DNA from: Roseiarcus sp031367195 | GTDB lineage: Bacteria > Pseudomonadota > Alphaproteobacteria > Rhizobiales > Beijerinckiaceae | Assembly: GCA_031367195.1 (NCBI GenBank) | Contig: JANLPL010000158.1 | Location: 1-8,022, forward strand | DNA length: 8,022 nucleotides | Direction of reading: 5' to 3' | The notes under the pieces: model-generated | Seen by the model: the letters and a program-made list of their open reading frames with translations, nothing else | The model's database searches: none | What the model was told of the DNA's origin: nothing | Shown: positions 7,629 through 8,022 of the stretch, piece by piece | Layout of the letters: each line of letters starts with the position of its first letter | Position numbering within the stretch: position 1 is the first letter of the stretch | Program-made: the position numbers and the translations under genes

Positions 7629-7657
7629 AGATGGTGACGACTGGCACTCTCTACAAG
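7629..7657 (-). promoter_or_regulatory. sigma-32 (RpoH)-like promoter of groESL
   Basis: Reading the minus strand, CTTGTA (complement of 7652-7657) and CACCATCT (complement of 7629-7636) are spaced by 15 bp. The known RpoH consensus is CTTGAA, about 13-15 bp, then CCCCATNT, so matches are five of six and all but one of the fixed -10 positions. The -35 sits in the loop of the CIRCE and the spacer contains one CIRCE arm, so HrcA binding would block polymerase. Transcription would begin near 7620. Confidence 0.6.
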
Positions 7658-7667
7658 AGAGTGCCAA
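7641..7667. promoter_or_regulatory. CIRCE operator (HrcA binding site)
   Basis: A 9-bp inverted repeat with a 9-bp spacer, CTGGCACTC then GAGTGCCAA, closely follows the CIRCE consensus TTAGCACTC-N9-GAGTGCTAA. The inner eight bases of the arms (TGGCACTC / GAGTGCCA) are perfect complements. CIRCE is bound by the repressor HrcA, whose activity depends on GroEL, giving feedback control of groESL. It lies 92 bp before the groES start, overlapping the RpoH-like promoter. Confidence 0.93.
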
Positions 7668-7706
7668 AACCTTTCTCGAGCCGAAACCCCCCTGATACCA
7701 GTCCCG

Positions 7707-8022
7707 CTATTTATTGACACACGCCCATTTGCGGGTTCCGATTGATCGGATTCGGTCTGGATCGTCGATGAGGAAGCGCCCGGCGCTTTGGCGCGCATCG
7801 AGTATTTCTTCGTACGTATTCCAAACAAGGGCGCAGAGTTTGTTTTGCCTGAGATAGGCCCAGACATTCTCCATCGGGTTGAGTTCAGGCGAGTAGGCTG
7901 GAATGGACAGCAGGGTTATGTTGTGGGGGACGATCAACATCTCGCCGCGTTGACGCCAGCCTGCGCCGTCGCAGACCCATATGGCGTGGGCGCCCGGCGC
8001 GACCTCGAAGCTGATTTCCTTC
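7707..8022 (-). CDS. IS630-family transposase, C-terminal part (5' end outside window)
   Basis: The last 105 codons of a DDE transposase are present, and the frame continues past the window edge. The fragment contains the second catalytic aspartate in WVCDGAGW and the hallmark AYSPELNPMENVWAYLRQ, in which the glutamate of NPMEN is the third catalytic residue. The C-terminus (DPDRIRSIGTRKWA) is typical of alphaproteobacterial IS630 members. An internal ATG at 7940 is not the true start. The 3' end of the element should lie between the CIRCE and the stop codon, perhaps at the TA at 7696-7697, since this family inserts at TA; no inverted repeat can be tested because the other end is outside the window. 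Insertion here leaves the groESL promoter intact. Confidence 0.9.
   Translation of the reverse strand, partial: KEISFEVAPGAHAIWVCDGAGWRQRGEMLIVPHNITLLSIPAYSPELNPMENVWAYLRQNKLCALVWNTYEEILDARQSAGRFLIDDPDRIRSIGTRKWACVNK

Overview
The window looks like a chromosomal segment of a GC-rich alphaproteobacterium, probably of the order Hyphomicrobiales. The evidence is the GroES/GroEL sequence type, a heat-shock control region with a HrcA operator (CIRCE) next to an RpoH-like promoter, high third-position GC, and insertion sequence types common in that group. No closer taxonomic placement can be supported from the sequence alone.

Layout from left to right. Positions 1-138 are the tail of a gene resembling the C-terminus of an IS630-type transposase. 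Positions 220-510 (minus) encode a small, mostly helical protein of unknown function. Positions 627-1556 (minus) encode an IS1595-family (ISXO2-like) transposase with its own promoter at 1582-1610. Directly right of this element, from about 1612, lies the C-terminal third of a sugar-type (CUT2) ABC permease whose front end is missing. It overlaps by 4 bp an intact single-domain CUT2 ATPase (1965-2783). A membrane di-iron hydroxylase of the sterol desaturase / fatty acid hydroxylase superfamily follows (2818-3819). Its stop codon overlaps a possible GTG start of a wrecked sugar-phosphate isomerase/epimerase gene (3816 to about 3999). The plus-strand block therefore reads as the remains of a carbohydrate or polyol uptake and processing operon. 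It has lost its promoter side to an IS insertion or rearrangement, and its last gene is decaying.

The right half is transcribed on the minus strand: a HEAT-repeat protein (4129-4941), then about 560 bp with no convincing gene, then a terminator (5501-5526), groEL (5548-7191) and groES (7232-7549). Upstream of groES are a near-consensus CIRCE (7641-7667) and a sigma-32-like promoter (7629-7657) whose -35 lies inside the CIRCE loop, so the chaperonin operon appears to be under both repression and activation. The window ends inside an IS630-family transposase (7707-8022, minus), whose 3' end lies only about 40 bp beyond the CIRCE.

No new defence or biosynthetic system is evident. The most informative signals are the IS-truncated ABC operon with an associated membrane hydroxylase, the step-by-step decay of the sugar isomerase gene, and the compact overlapping heat-shock control region.
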